Assembly: GCA_963556495.2 (NCBI GenBank)
Contig: OY747716.1
Coordinates: forward strand, 10,201,071-10,265,070
Source of the DNA: Valencia hispanica
Lineage: Eukaryota; Chordata; Actinopteri; Cyprinodontiformes; Valenciidae
Direction: 5' to 3'
Length of the DNA: 64,000 nucleotides
Below, piece by piece: positions 53,522 through 64,000 of this stretch. Position numbers and translations under genes: made by a program. Under the pieces are notes generated by a model. It was not told the origin of the DNA. It ran no database searches and was given only the letters and a program-made list of their open reading frames with translations. The stretch's first letter is position 1. Every line of letters begins with the position of its first letter.

Positions 53522-54417
53522 TTAGTCAGCAGGCAAAGTGTTCAGTGACCCGCAGTGTTTCATAAAGCTGCCCCAGACATGATCGAACCCTCCATAGTTG
53601 CCCCTTGCCACCGCACCTATGTTTTCCAGTTTAAGAAATGACATAACATCTCGAAACCAAGAAGACACTGAGGGTGGCTTTGGAGATTTCCAGAGGAGTA
53701 AAATAGCACGTCTGGCTAAAAGCGACGTAAAAGCTAGTATCTTGGAGTGAGTGGAGTCAGTTACAACAATATTAACAGGGAGCCCAAAGTTAGCTAAAAA
53801 AGGGTTTATGCAAATCTGAATTCCAACAGCTTTGGAAAAAGTAGCGGAATACTTATTCCAGAAGCTATTGAGTTTTGGGCAAAAATAGAACATGTGACTC
53901 AGGTCACATGGGCTGGCATGACATCTATTCACATTGGTCCACTACTTGTGGGTAGATCTGGGACAAACATGACTTTGAATAGTGAACTCTATACAATACT
54001 TTGAACTGAATAAACTGTAATCTAGCACAGGACGTGCTATAACGAACATTAGCCACTGCTTCATTCCATTGCTGATCCGAAAATGTTATAGAGAGCTCCC
54101 GCTCCCAAGCCTCTCTAATTTTAGTCATCCGGTGGGCACCCAAATGCATCAGTTGTTTATATATTAATGATATGATCGCCTTTTTATTTGGTTATTTGAG
54201 TTAAAATTTCCTCCCATGGCTGGATATTTGGAAGAAGCGGGTGGGAGGGAAGGAGGGCGGAGGCACAATGCTGCACCTGAAAGTAACGGAATAGGTAGGT
54301 TCCCGGAAGATTTGCATCTAAGGAGAGATCTGAAAAACTCAAGAAGGTGCCATGTTTGTAAAGGTCTTTAAAAGTGCAAATTCCATGTTGTTTCCACTGT
54401 ATATATATATATACCAT
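53522..54417 (-). pseudogene. L1 ORF2 C-terminal part
   Basis: Three successive frames (54417-54184, 54149-53925, 53932-53522) hold the region after RT, including WERELSITFSDQQWNEA and the Cys/His cluster near 53920-53880. ATG starts in these frames are accidental. Confidence 0.7.
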
Positions 54418-54957
54418 CTGTAAGGCCAGGGGGGAGTAGATGGTTTTGTGTAATGGGCATATGTATTGACGGAGAGCGATACTTGAACTGATTCCTATAT
54501 TGTAACCAAATCTTGAGGCTGGACTGTACTATAGGATTTTTAGTGAAATGGGAGGGATTAAATGGTAATGGAGAAAACAGTAAAGCTTCTAAGGAAGAGG
54601 AGGTACATCACTGGAGCTCTAATTTGCACCACAACAATTCTCGAGATCTAAGCCAATGAATCAATTTGTGAAAGTGGGCAGACCAATAGTAAAACAAGAA
54701 ATTAGGTAAGGCCAGACTGACATCAAATATCAATCTTTGTAATAGTGATTTCCTTACCGTAGGAAATTTTCCTCCCCACAAGATTTATATAACTACTTGA
54801 TCTAGCTTTCTAAAAAAGGCTTTAGGCAAAAATGTGGGAACAAAATGAAATAAAAACAGCAACCTAGGCAGTACATTCATCTTTACTATGTTAATTCGGC
54901 CAATTAGGGATAATGGAAGTGAGCTCCATCTCTGGAAATCTGATTTAATTTGGGCGA

Positions 54958-55561
54958 TCACGGGGGGGGGGATTGAAAAGATATAAAGAAGGTAGAGTAT
55001 GGGTCACGGGTCACGTTGACACCCAGATGTTTAAATCCAGGACTAAGCCGAAAAAGAATATCTGATTGCTTAAGAGTAAGACCTAGAGTGTTAACAGGGA
55101 AACATTCACTCTTAAGAAGATTTATTTTGTAACCTGACAAAGAACTAAACTTATTTAACAGAGACACAATTGACGGTAAACTAGACAAGGGGTCCGAAAC
55201 ATATAAAAGTAAGTCGTCTGCATATAGAGATAATTTTAAATCGAGCCCTGATCGAGAAATACCATAGAAATGGGGAAGAGACTTCATTGCTATGGATAGA
55301 GGTTCTATTATAATGGCAAAAAGTAGAGGAGACAGAGGGCAGCCTTGTCTCGTGCCACGTGACAGTGCAAAATAACCAGAGGAGACCCCATTTGTATAAA
55401 CGCTGGCCTGAGGTGAACTATTCAGCAATCTTATCCATGAAATAAATCGATCCCACAAATCCAAATTTTTGTAAGACCGCAAAGAGAAAATTCCACTCCA
55501 CGTGGTCGAAAGCTTTCTCCGCATCAAGTGAAATAACAACTTCTGAGCGGGTGGTTGAGAG
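54958..55561 (-). pseudogene. L1 ORF2 RT, second half
   Basis: Frame 55539-54958 has ASVYTNGVSSGYFALSRGTR, RQGCPLSPLLFAI and SLYADDLLLYVSD, so the catalytic YADD is intact. It joins across the 55562-57863 insert to the first half of RT. Confidence 0.8.
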
Positions 55562-57863
55562 CAGGGGCGTCACTAGAACTGTACTGTACTGAACTAATGC
55601 ACCTGGGGCACAAAGAATTCATGAGAGCGCGCAAAGTGCGCAAGAAAAAAAACATTCAGCACTTATTTATCATAAACAACCAAATAGTTCTTTAAACTAT
55701 TCAATCATATCAGACTATGTTGTTGTCTAGATCTTGATTAACCACCTGAAATGTACTACGATAATGCATTTGGCCTACTTGTGCACTTTACTCTAGACTT
55801 CTAAACCATTACTGATGAAAGCAAAAAGGAAGAACAATGAATCTTTTTGAAATATCTATTTCAGTAAACGTCTGCAAATTGAACAATTACAAAAGTAAAA
55901 AAATAAAATAAAGCACCCCTACATCTCTGGGTTCTTTTATTTCCATAGAAGAATAAATGAACAACTGTTGTGTGTCTCTTCAGGGAATCATTTTTTGGGA
56001 AGTAAACTGTAACGTCTTGTTTTCATTTTTGCAAGTGGTCAATCACTTGGCTGCACTTAGTCTGAAGCAACATGAAAATATTACTGTTGTGACTTTTGTC
56101 TTCAAGAAGAGACAGTTATATTATATTGCCTCAATTATACTGAGAAAAGGGAAGTGGTACAAAATATTTACAAGATATCAAATTGCAACTGGACATCCAA
56201 GAACTGGTAAACCAAATTAATAGTTCTGAAAAAAAATGCTGATGTAACCCAGGTTTGGAAGAAAGTCTTTAAAGAACAAACCCCCCTAAATATCTATATA
56301 TATTTTTATAAAATAACATTTCACTAAAATATGCTTAAATAATTAATTGTGAAATAAAATTCATTAAAACCTGTCAAATAAATAAGAAATTCATTTAAAA
56401 ACCGTAAAATAAATAAATAATTCATTGATAAACTGTCAAGTAAATAAGATTTCATTGATTAAAAACTGTTATTTAGCAGAATTCCGGTTGAAATACGGTG
56501 CTACTACATTTTCAATAATCCCCCGGGAGAACCCAGCGTATCAGAGGGCTAAAACCGATCGAGGTCATGACTTCCGGTTTTGCACTTCCTGTAAGTGAGA
56601 GAGAGCAGCGTGAGTTCTGTTAGAAATTGTGAACTATAATCCTTCATCATCCGTGGGAACTCCGTCATTAGCACTCGGTCGGCGCAGATGCTAACTGAAA
56701 CAGAGAAACCACACCTTTGACTCAACGGTCAGGTTATTTTTATTTTTATGGACAGATCCGGACACTGAATGGTGAGCTTGCTCAGCTGGAGCATCCTTGT
56801 GAATCCTCATCAGATATTCGGAGCCTGAACCCTTGGAAGATTCCCAGCGTAAGCTGGGTGGCGAGCCAGTTGAACCACAGGACTAAAGCGCGTGTAGTAT
56901 CTCTCCCCTCCAACGTCTTTGTGGTAGGACAAAACGAACACTGGTACCTTGGAGACAAACCACTGATAAAGAAGAAGAAAAAAAAGGGCCCAACAGTTGA
57001 AAGAACTGGATTGGGTTGAATATATATATTTTTTCCTAATTAGGATAAGTTCGGCCGGCCATTTTGTATTTTTTTTTCATTGTTCTGGTTATGGGTTCGT
57101 GTTAATGTGTTCAATCTTTAATTGTGATTCCTTTCATCAATAAGTGAATACACCAAAAGAAAATAAACTTCATTCATATTGATGTTCAACCATGGGTCTC
57201 TTTAAGAACTGGTATCTTCTGACACTGGTCCAGAAATCATTTTAGAATTTTTCTTAAATATATATTACTCGGTTATTACATAGTTAGTAAAGGGTTACAC
57301 TGATATCTTTACTGATAAGCTTTAAACTTCCTACGTTTATGAACTCCCCATGCGTTTCGAACGTTCCTTGAATGCACCACAGGTGTGCGACACCGCTTAG
57401 CGAAAAGCTTGAAGCATGATGTTCCTGAGTGGCTTATCGGTGTTATATACCTGCAGATTTCTTTTTTACTCTTGAATTAATTTTACACACAGGACAACTT
57501 TGTTTGTAATTGGATGAAATGAACCGAGAACTGTGATAATACTGCATGCAAGTGCGCAGATCATTCCTATTTTGAATGTGTGAAAACAGTCTGGATGCAG
57601 AACAAGCCGACTGTAATCTGTAGAGAATATCGGCGGCAAAGTTTCACAGAAAGTAGCATAATAATAGCCTATTATGGCCCCTTTCTTTTTTCCTTGTTTT
57701 ATTTTTTTATTGGCTGGTAAGTGACAGGCTCGAGTCATGACTAAAAGCAGGCACGGAGATGCACTCATGAATGCCGTTTCCAGCGAGAGCAGCGCTATAA
57801 TTTTACTGGGGCACCGGAGACTTTCACTAAGGCACGTGCCCCAGTGAATAAGGTCGAGGGCTG
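55562..57863 (-). mobile_element. 2.3-kb DNA transposon, copy 2, inserted in the L1
   Basis: Low-coordinate end CAGGGGCGTCACTAGAAC is a clear hAT-style terminus. The other end (GTGCCCCAGTGAATAAGGTC) matches the left end of copy 1 at 4540-4570 inverted, with its last bases changed. CTCTC/GAGAG is duplicated at the L1 junctions. 55600-56110 matches 6240-6750 inverted. The middle, 56200-57690, is unrelated to copy 1. Confidence 0.7.
56717..57019 (+). CDS. ORF in the unique middle of copy 2, function unknown
   Basis: A 100-codon frame reading LNGELAQLEHPCESSSDIRS..VVSLPSNVFVVGQNEHW.., ending in a Lys-run KKKKKK. No family recognised. It is followed by CCGGCCATTTTGTA and AT-rich sequence and preceded by a GC-richer stretch (56470-56700) with CCGGTTTTGCACTTCCTG. 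Could be captured host sequence; could equally be chance. Confidence 0.25.
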   Translation: MTQRSGYFYFYGQIRTLNGELAQLEHPCESSSDIRSLNPWKIPSVSWVASQLNHRTKARVVSLPSNVFVVGQNEHWYLGDKPLIKKKKKKGPTVERTGLG

Positions 57864-59130
57864 GGAGAGAATTACATTCAAAGTGTACGGACATTAAAAA
57901 ACAATTGTCTGCCTTTAATGAAACCATTCTGTTCTTCTGAAATAATAGTGGGGAGAACCTTTTCGAGGCGAATTGCTAGAACTTTGGCCAAAATTTTAAC
58001 ATCCATATTCAAAAGGGAAATAGGTCTATATGAGGCGCAAAAAGTAGGATCTTTATCTTTCTTTAAAAGAACGGTGATGAGTGCTTGAGACAATGTGGGG
58101 GGCAAAAAACCACATTCAAAAGAGTCATTGTACACTGAGAGGAGTAATGGAGCCATTTTATCTATGAATGTTTTAAAAAATTTGCCTGAGAACCCATCTG
58201 GTCCTGGCGCCTTACCGCCGTGCATGGTCTTAATTGCATGCAGAATTTAATCCAGCCTGAAAGGTGCATCTAATTGTTGGGCTACATCAGGATCAATATT
58301 ATTGATCATGAGTGCATCTCCATGCCTGCTTTTAGTCATGACTCGAGCCTGTCACTTACCAGCCAATAAAAAAAAAAAAAAAACAAGCATTGTAAGATCA
58401 CTCAAAAAAGAGTCCACCTCCAACAAATCAGCTGTGAACTGAGATCTGTATAAAGAGGAATAGTATTGTTTAAATACCTCGTTCACGTCTTTTGCATCAG
58501 AAACCATGCTGCCTGCCTCGTCTTTCATTTGTAATATTAAACGAGATGAAGCCTGACGCTTTAACTGATGGGCCAGACGCCTGCTTGGCTTGTCACCATG
58601 CTCGTAATAAGTTGCACGCGCACGGAGTAGAAGGCGCTCAGCATCTGCTGTAGACAATAAATCAAATTCGGTCTGCAAATCTACTCGTTTTTTTATGCAA
58701 CTCAGGAGTAGGGTTAATCACCAATTGTCTATCTATGTTACAAATTTGTTGAGTCAAATCTTTAAGTTTAGCTTTATGGTCCTTACTAGAATGAGTGGAA
58801 ATAACTTGGCCACGTACATACGCTTTGAGGGACTCCTATAATAATGACCTTGTGATGTTTTCACTATCATTGAATACTATATATTCGTCAATTGTGGACT
58901 TAATAAAGGTGACGAAAGCCTCATCTGAAAGCAGCCTAGAGTTGAATCTCCAGGGCGAGGAAAAAACGTACCTGGCTGTAAACTTGATATCCACACTAAG
59001 TGGTGCATGATCAGAGATAACAATGGGGTGATATTCAGATGAAAATACTTTTGGAATAAGGGAACCATCCACAAAAAAATAGTCAATATGTGAATAGGAT
59101 TGATGTACTTGAGAAAAAGTCAAAGTTCCA
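57864..59130 (-). pseudogene. L1 ORF2 endonuclease end and RT first half
   Basis: Frames 59123-58836, 58678-58384 and 58225-57878 carry the endonuclease SDH motif, the Arg/Lys-rich linker and the first RT motifs. A short patch of foreign DNA (58306-58383) lies between linker and RT. Upstream of 59130 the L1 match ends. Confidence 0.78.
58306..58383 (+). repeat. Short patch of the 2.2-kb transposon family inside the L1
   Basis: TCATGAGTGCATCTCCATGC..CTTTTAGTCATGACTCGAGC..ACTTACCAGCCAATAAAA matches 4576-4645 of copy 1 (and 57715-57775 inverted) but lacks any terminus. It ends in an A-run of about 18. Confidence 0.75.
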
Positions 59131-59454
59131 CCATGAGGAGGGGATGGAGTGGCAGTAGCAGGCCGGGAACTTTGGTTCTCAGTTTGCTGAGAGGTATTGG
59201 CAGTTTTACTGGCTTTTCACGACATTATACGTATCAAAGGTGAGACTACACTTATCTTGAAATATAAACGACTGTCCAAATAGAAGAAATTAGCGAAATG
59301 TGCCCAGAAATACAAAATAAAAACTAGACTCTGCGGGAGCTGTACCAAGTGTGACCTACTCCATGTCTGACCAAGCCGGAAGTCCTCTTTCTTATCCTAT
59401 TTGATAAGTACTAGGACAGCCATTTTAAAGCAGAACCTGAAACACCGGCCCAAC

Positions 59455-59780
59455 ACCTTAGCCTATTTAACAGGGTCGGATGGTCAGCGTTATCAAATGT
59501 AGAGGCCAGGTCAAATTTTAAAATGTAATTTGAGACTCTACAAAAAGTCATTTATGAATTTATGAAAATTTGACTGACAGTGATCCAGAATACTGTGTTG
59601 ATCAAGAGCAGAGGTTAACTGCTTTCCCACAACCTTCTCTAAAATCTTAACCAGAAAAGGAAGCTTTGAAATCGTTCTGTAACTGTTTAAACAAGAGGGA
59701 TCCAAATGTACCTTTCTTAAAGCGTGTAGACACAATCTAGTAGAAACTGTGCACAGGTTACGGTCTGCAACAAATGGCCT
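59455..59780 (-). pseudogene. CR1/L2-type LINE RT fragment
   Basis: Minus-strand frame 59735-59538 contains LDPSCLNSYRTISKLPFLVK then ILEKVVGKQL and LDQHSILDHCQSNF, the first RT motifs of fish CR1/L2 LINEs. Truncated and frame-broken. Confidence 0.65.
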
Positions 59781-59821
59781 TAAGCCCCATACCTACCAAG
59801 CTCTTTAAAGGACTCCTTGGT

Positions 59822-59885
59822 TGTCAGGTGGATGATGCAAAATGTCAGGTGGATGATGCAAAATGTCAGGTGGATGATGCAAAAA
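59822..59885 (+). repeat. 21-bp minisatellite, three copies
   Basis: GTCAGGTGGATGATGCAAAAT repeated three times without change except in the last bases. Confidence 0.95.
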
Positions 59886-59989
59886 TAAATTGGTGTTGCT
59901 TCTTTATACTCTGGAAAATTTCCTAGTGCACTTATAAATTCATCTGGATCAACATTTTTTTTTTTATTCTTGTTCTTCTTGACCTCATT

Positions 59990-60510
59990 GAGTTATGTTT
60001 GGGGCTGTGAAGGTTGGACCGTGATGCAAACCGGAGCTGAGGATCTTGGCAATGGAACAGTAGGGCATACCACGGAGTATAATGGAAGAGTCCATGGGTA
60101 AAAGTGCAAACCAGAGAGCTTAAATACAGAGGGAGGGTTGGAAGTGACAAAAGAACCAAATGAGCTAATCAGGAGGGAATGGAACACAGTGAGGGGAGAA
60201 TACAGGCAGAGGGAGATGATGAGATGAATAAAAGTGCAGGAAAGCAGGCTAGGGGAAAGTGAAAGATGGGAACAGAGGAAGGGGAAAAATGCCTGAAACT
60301 AACTTAAACAACAAACAGAAAGAAAGAACTACGAATCTAAGGAAACAAGTCCAGAGCACAAATGAAGAGAACAGAAGAACATACAAGGAATAAACTTCAA
60401 ATGTCAAGATCTTAGTAAATAAACAATAATGAATTGGTCTAAACAGAAACAGAAATAAAAACCAAAAGTTCAAACACATTTTGGTGAACAATTCTGCACT
60501 CCTGCATTTT
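59990..60510. repeat. A/G-rich, LTR-like block
   Basis: Composition (GGAAGTGACAAAAG, GGGAGAATACAGGCAGAGGG, AACAGAAGAAC runs) is like the minus-strand LTRs at 5204 and 9800-10330, and CTGCATTTTGAACATC is near the right end. The TG..CA termini and target duplication are not seen, so membership is tentative. Confidence 0.3.
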
Positions 60511-61120
60511 GAACATCATCTAGATCTAAATAGGAGTGTTGTCAATTAGTTGTGTTCTTATTTAATTGGTCAAACTTTTTTTTAGTTGCTATTGGTAACA
60601 CTGATACACAAGTTACCAAACCAACAAGACTCATGACCACAACCAAAAAGTTCAAGCACATCAGTCGCATCGTTAAGCTGGCTACAGTTAAACAGAGAAC
60701 TGATTTTAAAATACTACTCATTGTATAAAAGCTTTAACTCACATGGCCCTTCCTATGTTTTTTAGACTCACAGAGCCTGCTGGCATATAAGGTCTTCAAG
60801 TAAATGTTGTTGTTGTTACAAGGATCATTTAGAGATATATGTGGTTTATTTAAGTAATTATAGATCTATTCTCTGGAATTCTCTCTCATAAGACTTAAGA
60901 TCAGTAACTATAGTAACTTGCTTTAGAAGCACACTCTTTTAGCTAGGCTTCTCCACTTTGTTAAAAAAAATTGTTTTCCTTGATAATGATATGGAAATGG
61001 TTCGTTTACATTTGTTTTTAAGCACATTGGGTTTAAAGTATGTTGTGTAAATCAAATGTCCTTGACTATAATTCAGCAATTCGAATAGCTAATTCGATTG
61101 AGTTCTTATTTAGTCAGGTT
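60511..61120. other. No gene seen
   Basis: CTTTAACTCACATGGCCCTTCC and CTAGGCTTCTCCACTTTG hint at a LINE 3' remnant in 60700-60960, but no frame supports it. Confidence 0.3.
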
Positions 61121-61124
61121 TCAA

Positions 61125-61190
61125 TTCAGAAATGCTTTATTCGTCCCAGAGGGAAATTAAATGTTGTCATAACTCATATCATCCAAGTAT
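61125..61190 (-). repeat. L2 LINE 3' tail, inverted
   Basis: GAAATGCTTTATTCGTCCCAG and AGGGAAATTAAATGTTG, then ACTCATATCAT, is the reverse complement of the L2 3' end at 52016-52070. Confidence 0.7.
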
Positions 61191-62529
61191 CTTCAAAGAG
61201 TCGTTGTGGGTGGGGATGATGTGGTTTTGGAAGGATCTCCGGAAGCAGTCAGTCTTGCAATGAATCTGAAGAAGACTCTGACTAAAGACTACTCTAAACA
61301 TGACTGTCATTATATGCTAAATCTGGCCACTATTTATGCAGCAAAAGCCATATTTCACAATTATATGTCCTGGAGGATCCCATGAGTTGTTTGCAAGCAC
61401 TGCTCCACCTCATTTGCTTTTGACGCTCCTCTTTAAATCTCTGTTTGGCCGCATGGTTAAAAAGCTGGGTATAGAGACGATGGACTCTGATATATGGTCC
61501 TTTCTCATTATGATCAATGGAAGAAATGGTTTGAACTTTCTTTTTCTTAGTCTGCTCTTTGGTCCTGCTGTGTAAGCCTCCTTTTCAGCTTCTCTGAGAT
61601 TTGGCGTCATAGTTCAGGTAAAACTTGAGCTTTTCAGATGTTAATCACCTGCTCTAGGCCGTAAATGAAAAAAACAAACCATGTTCCTATGGTAAAAACA
61701 GTCCGAAGATAAAAAAAAAAAGAGCAGGAATCCTTCAAGCTGTGCAGCATCCAAAACCCTCATTGAATATCCGTCCAAACATGGAATGTCTGAACAAAAG
61801 TGTACAAAAAGAAATCGGAACTGAAGTAAAAGCTACTCCAACATGTCATCATTAGTGGCGCAATTCCAAAGAACAATACTTTCCCATTGTACTCTGTGAA
61901 CATGTAGGGCAAATAAAAAAATGGAGAACATATTGCAGTAGTTCTGCACTTTTTCCCACCTATCAGACATGTGAAGATTGAGATGTTCCCTCTTGACCAG
62001 GCTTGTTGAATGGCTGATGATGTTAAAACAGACAACCTTGGAAGAGGATTTGTTAGAAGAGCTCACACTTCATTACACAATGTCCGGATGAGACACTTCT
62101 TGATTTGCGATGTGTTACTGTACAGTGGGGAGTGATGTACCTTCCCCATGGTATGTGTCTTTGTTTAAAATTTCTTTTTTAAAGAAAGCACTACTGTTTT
62201 CCCTATTAGCCTCATCACTTTCAATACAACTTTCTTTTATCCCTTCATATTATGATAGCTATTAATCCCTTACCACCTGAATTCATTTACGATACATACA
62301 TTTAGGTCTACAATTATTCCTACCCCAGGCAGGTTTAGATTTCATGTCATTTTCAGTCAACCAAGAAGTTTGTTTGGGATAGGAAATGAGACAGGCATCC
62401 CTTATAAGAACATAAAATCACGTATAGGTGTGGGGACATCAGTGTCTACAGATATATTCTTGGGCTGAGGTTATCATCAATAGATCTTAAAAAATTGGTG
62501 CCAAGAGCTTTTCAGAGACGTTGTTGATA
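61191..62529. other. No gene seen
   Basis: Has short frames in both directions but none with a recognisable domain. 61560-62100 looks repeat-like (TCAGCTTCTCTGAGATTTGG), without boundaries. Confidence 0.3.
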
Positions 62530-62960
62530 TATTTTTATTTCCCGTTTTTGTCTGTTGTGGATGTGTAGTACTTAGTTAATGTTATTTGGTTTGTTTTAGT
62601 CAAGTTGCTCCTTTTTTGGGGGGGTAGTTTTTTTTCCCACCTCTGCCGTCTTACGGATGTGGAGGACTGGATTGTTTTTCTTGTGTTTTTTTTGTTCCCC
62701 TTCCTCTCTTGTATCGTTCTCCTACCTCTCCTGCCTCTCTTCTTCATCTTCTTGCTTTCTTCTCTCGTTTTTTTTTCCGTTTCCGTGTCCATAACTTCAG
62801 GTAATTAAACCCACAGCAATCTCTAATAAAGATTTTTCACACATATATATAAAGTGGAGTACTATAGCAAAAGCTGTAATGCTCTGCTTGACAAAGTAAA
62901 TCTGTCGGGTTTGAGTGCCACACTGCCAGACAGGACACGTAAAAAAATAAAATAAATCAC
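62530..62960 (-). repeat. Second copy of the Tc1-related repeat at 18880-21290
   Basis: 62830-62950 matches, inverted, the two sides of the Tigger insertion at 19179-20923 and is uninterrupted. 62535-62792 is the A/G-rich part, whose minus-strand frame is Lys/Arg/Glu-rich low-complexity sequence. Confidence 0.55.
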
Positions 62961-63235
62961 GTTAAAGGAATATCAATTTTTTTTAAATCCCATAAAAATA
63001 TTGTGTTTTTATTGATATTTTATTAAAAATGGCTTGTCTACCATTATTTATTCCCCATACTTTTTATTGGGGAAACAAACAAACAAACCCTTTTTACATG
63101 TTCCCGCTGGTATTTTGATGACGCTTTAAGTCTCGGAAACTTTAAAACATTAATGTTGTTAAAATAAAATGATTATTTAATTTCTCAATCTACCAGGAAT
63201 AATTTAGTCTTAACTGTAAGATTAGGGATGCACTA

Positions 63236-63361
63236 AAGCACATGTGTCCAACTCAAGGCCCTCAGGCCAAATCTTTGTTAGTGGGGTATTTCATAAATAG
63301 ATTCTAGCACAACTGGTCCTTTAAGGACATCCCTTTTCTTGATAGAGTTTGACACCCCTGG
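63236..63361. mobile_element. hAT-type MITE fragment
   Basis: CACATGTGTCCAACTCAAGGCC and GAGTTTGACACCCCTG are inverted variants of the CAGGGGTGTCAAACTC ends of a common hAT family. No clear 8-bp duplication. Confidence 0.55.
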
Positions 63362-63411
63362 AGTAATAAAAAAAAAGGGTGGTAGCAACAGTTTTCATCT
63401 TGACTCTTCTA

Positions 63412-63560
63412 AACCAGTGTTTTTCAACCCTGCTCCCTTAAAGCACACTGCCCTGCATGTTTTAGATGTTACCCTGCTAACTATCCAAAGTACTGCAACC
63501 GATTGTTTGCCACCTCACACAGCAGAAGTGCAAAGCTTGTGAGTCTTGACATTTATAATC
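63412..63560. mobile_element. hAT-type MITE left-end fragment
   Basis: AACCAGTGTTTTTCAACCCTGCTCC and CCTGCATGTTTTAGATG are typical of a fish hAT MITE. The matching right end is not found. Confidence 0.45.
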
Positions 63561-64000
63561 TGCCTTTTTTATGGTGATTTGTACCACCTAATTACAATAT
63601 TTTGATTGAAAGAGTGAAGAGAACATAGTGACAAGAGGCTATTGAGTTTGTCTATCTAGACATGCATATCTCCTGTGCATTCACTGTGTTGCGCTGTCTT
63701 TCCACCCTGAAAGAACTGAGCAGACAGCCTAGAGTTCACTTTAATTAGATTTAACATGTGTTCTAACAGAACACAATGGATCTTATGGCATTTGCATGAC
63801 AATGCCCTCTAATTGTGCATTTGCTTAATTTGTTTTTAATAGCCAAAACAGCAGTGCCTGATTATATCCAAAATGGATCACTGTCAGTGAGCGCTCTCCT
63901 CTCTCTTCCTCCCCGTCTCTGTGGTTCTCCCTTCTTCTCACTGAAAATGCAGCTCAAACAGCCCGCGTGCAGAGTTATTCGCAAGTATCATTAACCCTCC
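63561..64000. other. No gene seen
   Basis: A pyrimidine-rich stretch (63895-63950) precedes the window end. No exon called. Confidence 0.3.

Larger units (their letters stand above)
53510..59200 (-). mobile_element. L1-clade LINE (fish L1/Tx1-like), interrupted and decayed
   Basis: Read on the minus strand from 59123: endonuclease C-terminus (YSHIDYFFVD then SDHAPLSVDI), linker (RRLAHQLKRQASS), RT (GKAPGPDGFSGKFFK, SYRPISLLNMDVKILAKVLA, NGFIKGRQ), then after an insertion the second half of RT (TRQGCPLSPLLFAI, LSLYADDLLLY), and a C-terminal Cys/His motif (CHASPCDLSHMFYFCPKL). Stops and frame changes break it into at least six frames. The 5' end is truncated in the endonuclease. Inserts are at 55562-57863 and 58306-58383. 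Confidence 0.82.

Noticed and set aside
57466..57927. 153-codon minus frame as a gene
   Set aside because: It spans the transposon/L1 junction at 57863, so it is an accidental fusion.
62535..62792. Lys/Arg/Glu-rich 85-codon minus frame
   Set aside because: Low-complexity A/G-rich repeat, shared with 21055-21250; no domain.

Overview
The window looks like accessory DNA from a teleost fish. Evidence: intron-containing genes with GT/AG splice sites; a PIM-type kinase of the kind duplicated in many bony fish; and a dense mix of fish-type repeats (hAT, Tc1/mariner, pogo/Tigger, Kolobok-like and L2/CR1, L1 and RTE-like LINEs, tRNA-derived SINEs, gypsy-like solo LTRs, long AT and CA microsatellites). 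The species cannot be fixed from the sequence. I see no bacterial features, rRNA genes, intact tRNA genes or CRISPR arrays. Layout. 0-10.4 kb: a Kolobok-like element with a hAT MITE inside it, LTR debris, a 2.2-kb DNA transposon split by a solo LTR, and the 5' half of a non-autonomous LTR retrotransposon (minus strand) whose gag-like frame is built from three tandem arrays. 10.4-17.6 kb: LINE fragments, a 1.4-kb element bounded by a perfect 16-bp inverted repeat set in TA microsatellites, a MITE, and a degenerate GCTAACATTAGC repeat field holding a solo LTR. 17.7-18.3 kb: the first exon of a THAP-domain gene (minus strand, frameshifted) with a GC-rich 5' flank and a co-oriented solo LTR just upstream. 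18.8-25.3 kb: a Tigger/pogo element in an older repeat, Tc1 and RTE-like remnants, another solo LTR. 26.9-28.9 kb: two exons of a minus-strand gene of a fish-expanded uncharacterised family, with a hAT/BED element in the intron. 29.0-31.6 kb: a foldback-like element whose arms carry a 19-bp tandem repeat, split by a 1-kb insertion with a 15-bp target duplication. 31.6-36.6 kb: LINE fragments and a Tigger-like MITE holding a SINE. 37.0-42.3 kb: the one apparently intact gene, a nine-exon PIM-like serine/threonine kinase of 433 residues (plus strand), followed by a tandem array of a 'CTCCGGGTGCTCCGG' unit. 44-49 kb: LINE and LTR pieces, SINEs, the second (inverted) Kolobok-like copy, and two weak candidate exons. 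49.3-52.5 kb: a three-level nest, MITE > hAT > L2, the L2 keeping a long open RT frame. 53.5-59.2 kb: a minus-strand L1 interrupted by the second copy of the 2.2-kb DNA transposon and by a short patch of the same family. 59-64 kb: more LINE, LTR-like and hAT fragments. Exon calls rest on splice signals and protein motifs read by eye, and transposon calls on termini, target duplications and internal matches between copies in this window. Superfamily names are from recognition, not from a database search. The strongest candidates for something not already catalogued are the foldback-like element (29.0-31.6 kb) and the LTR element with tandem-array coding sequence (7.6-10.3 kb).
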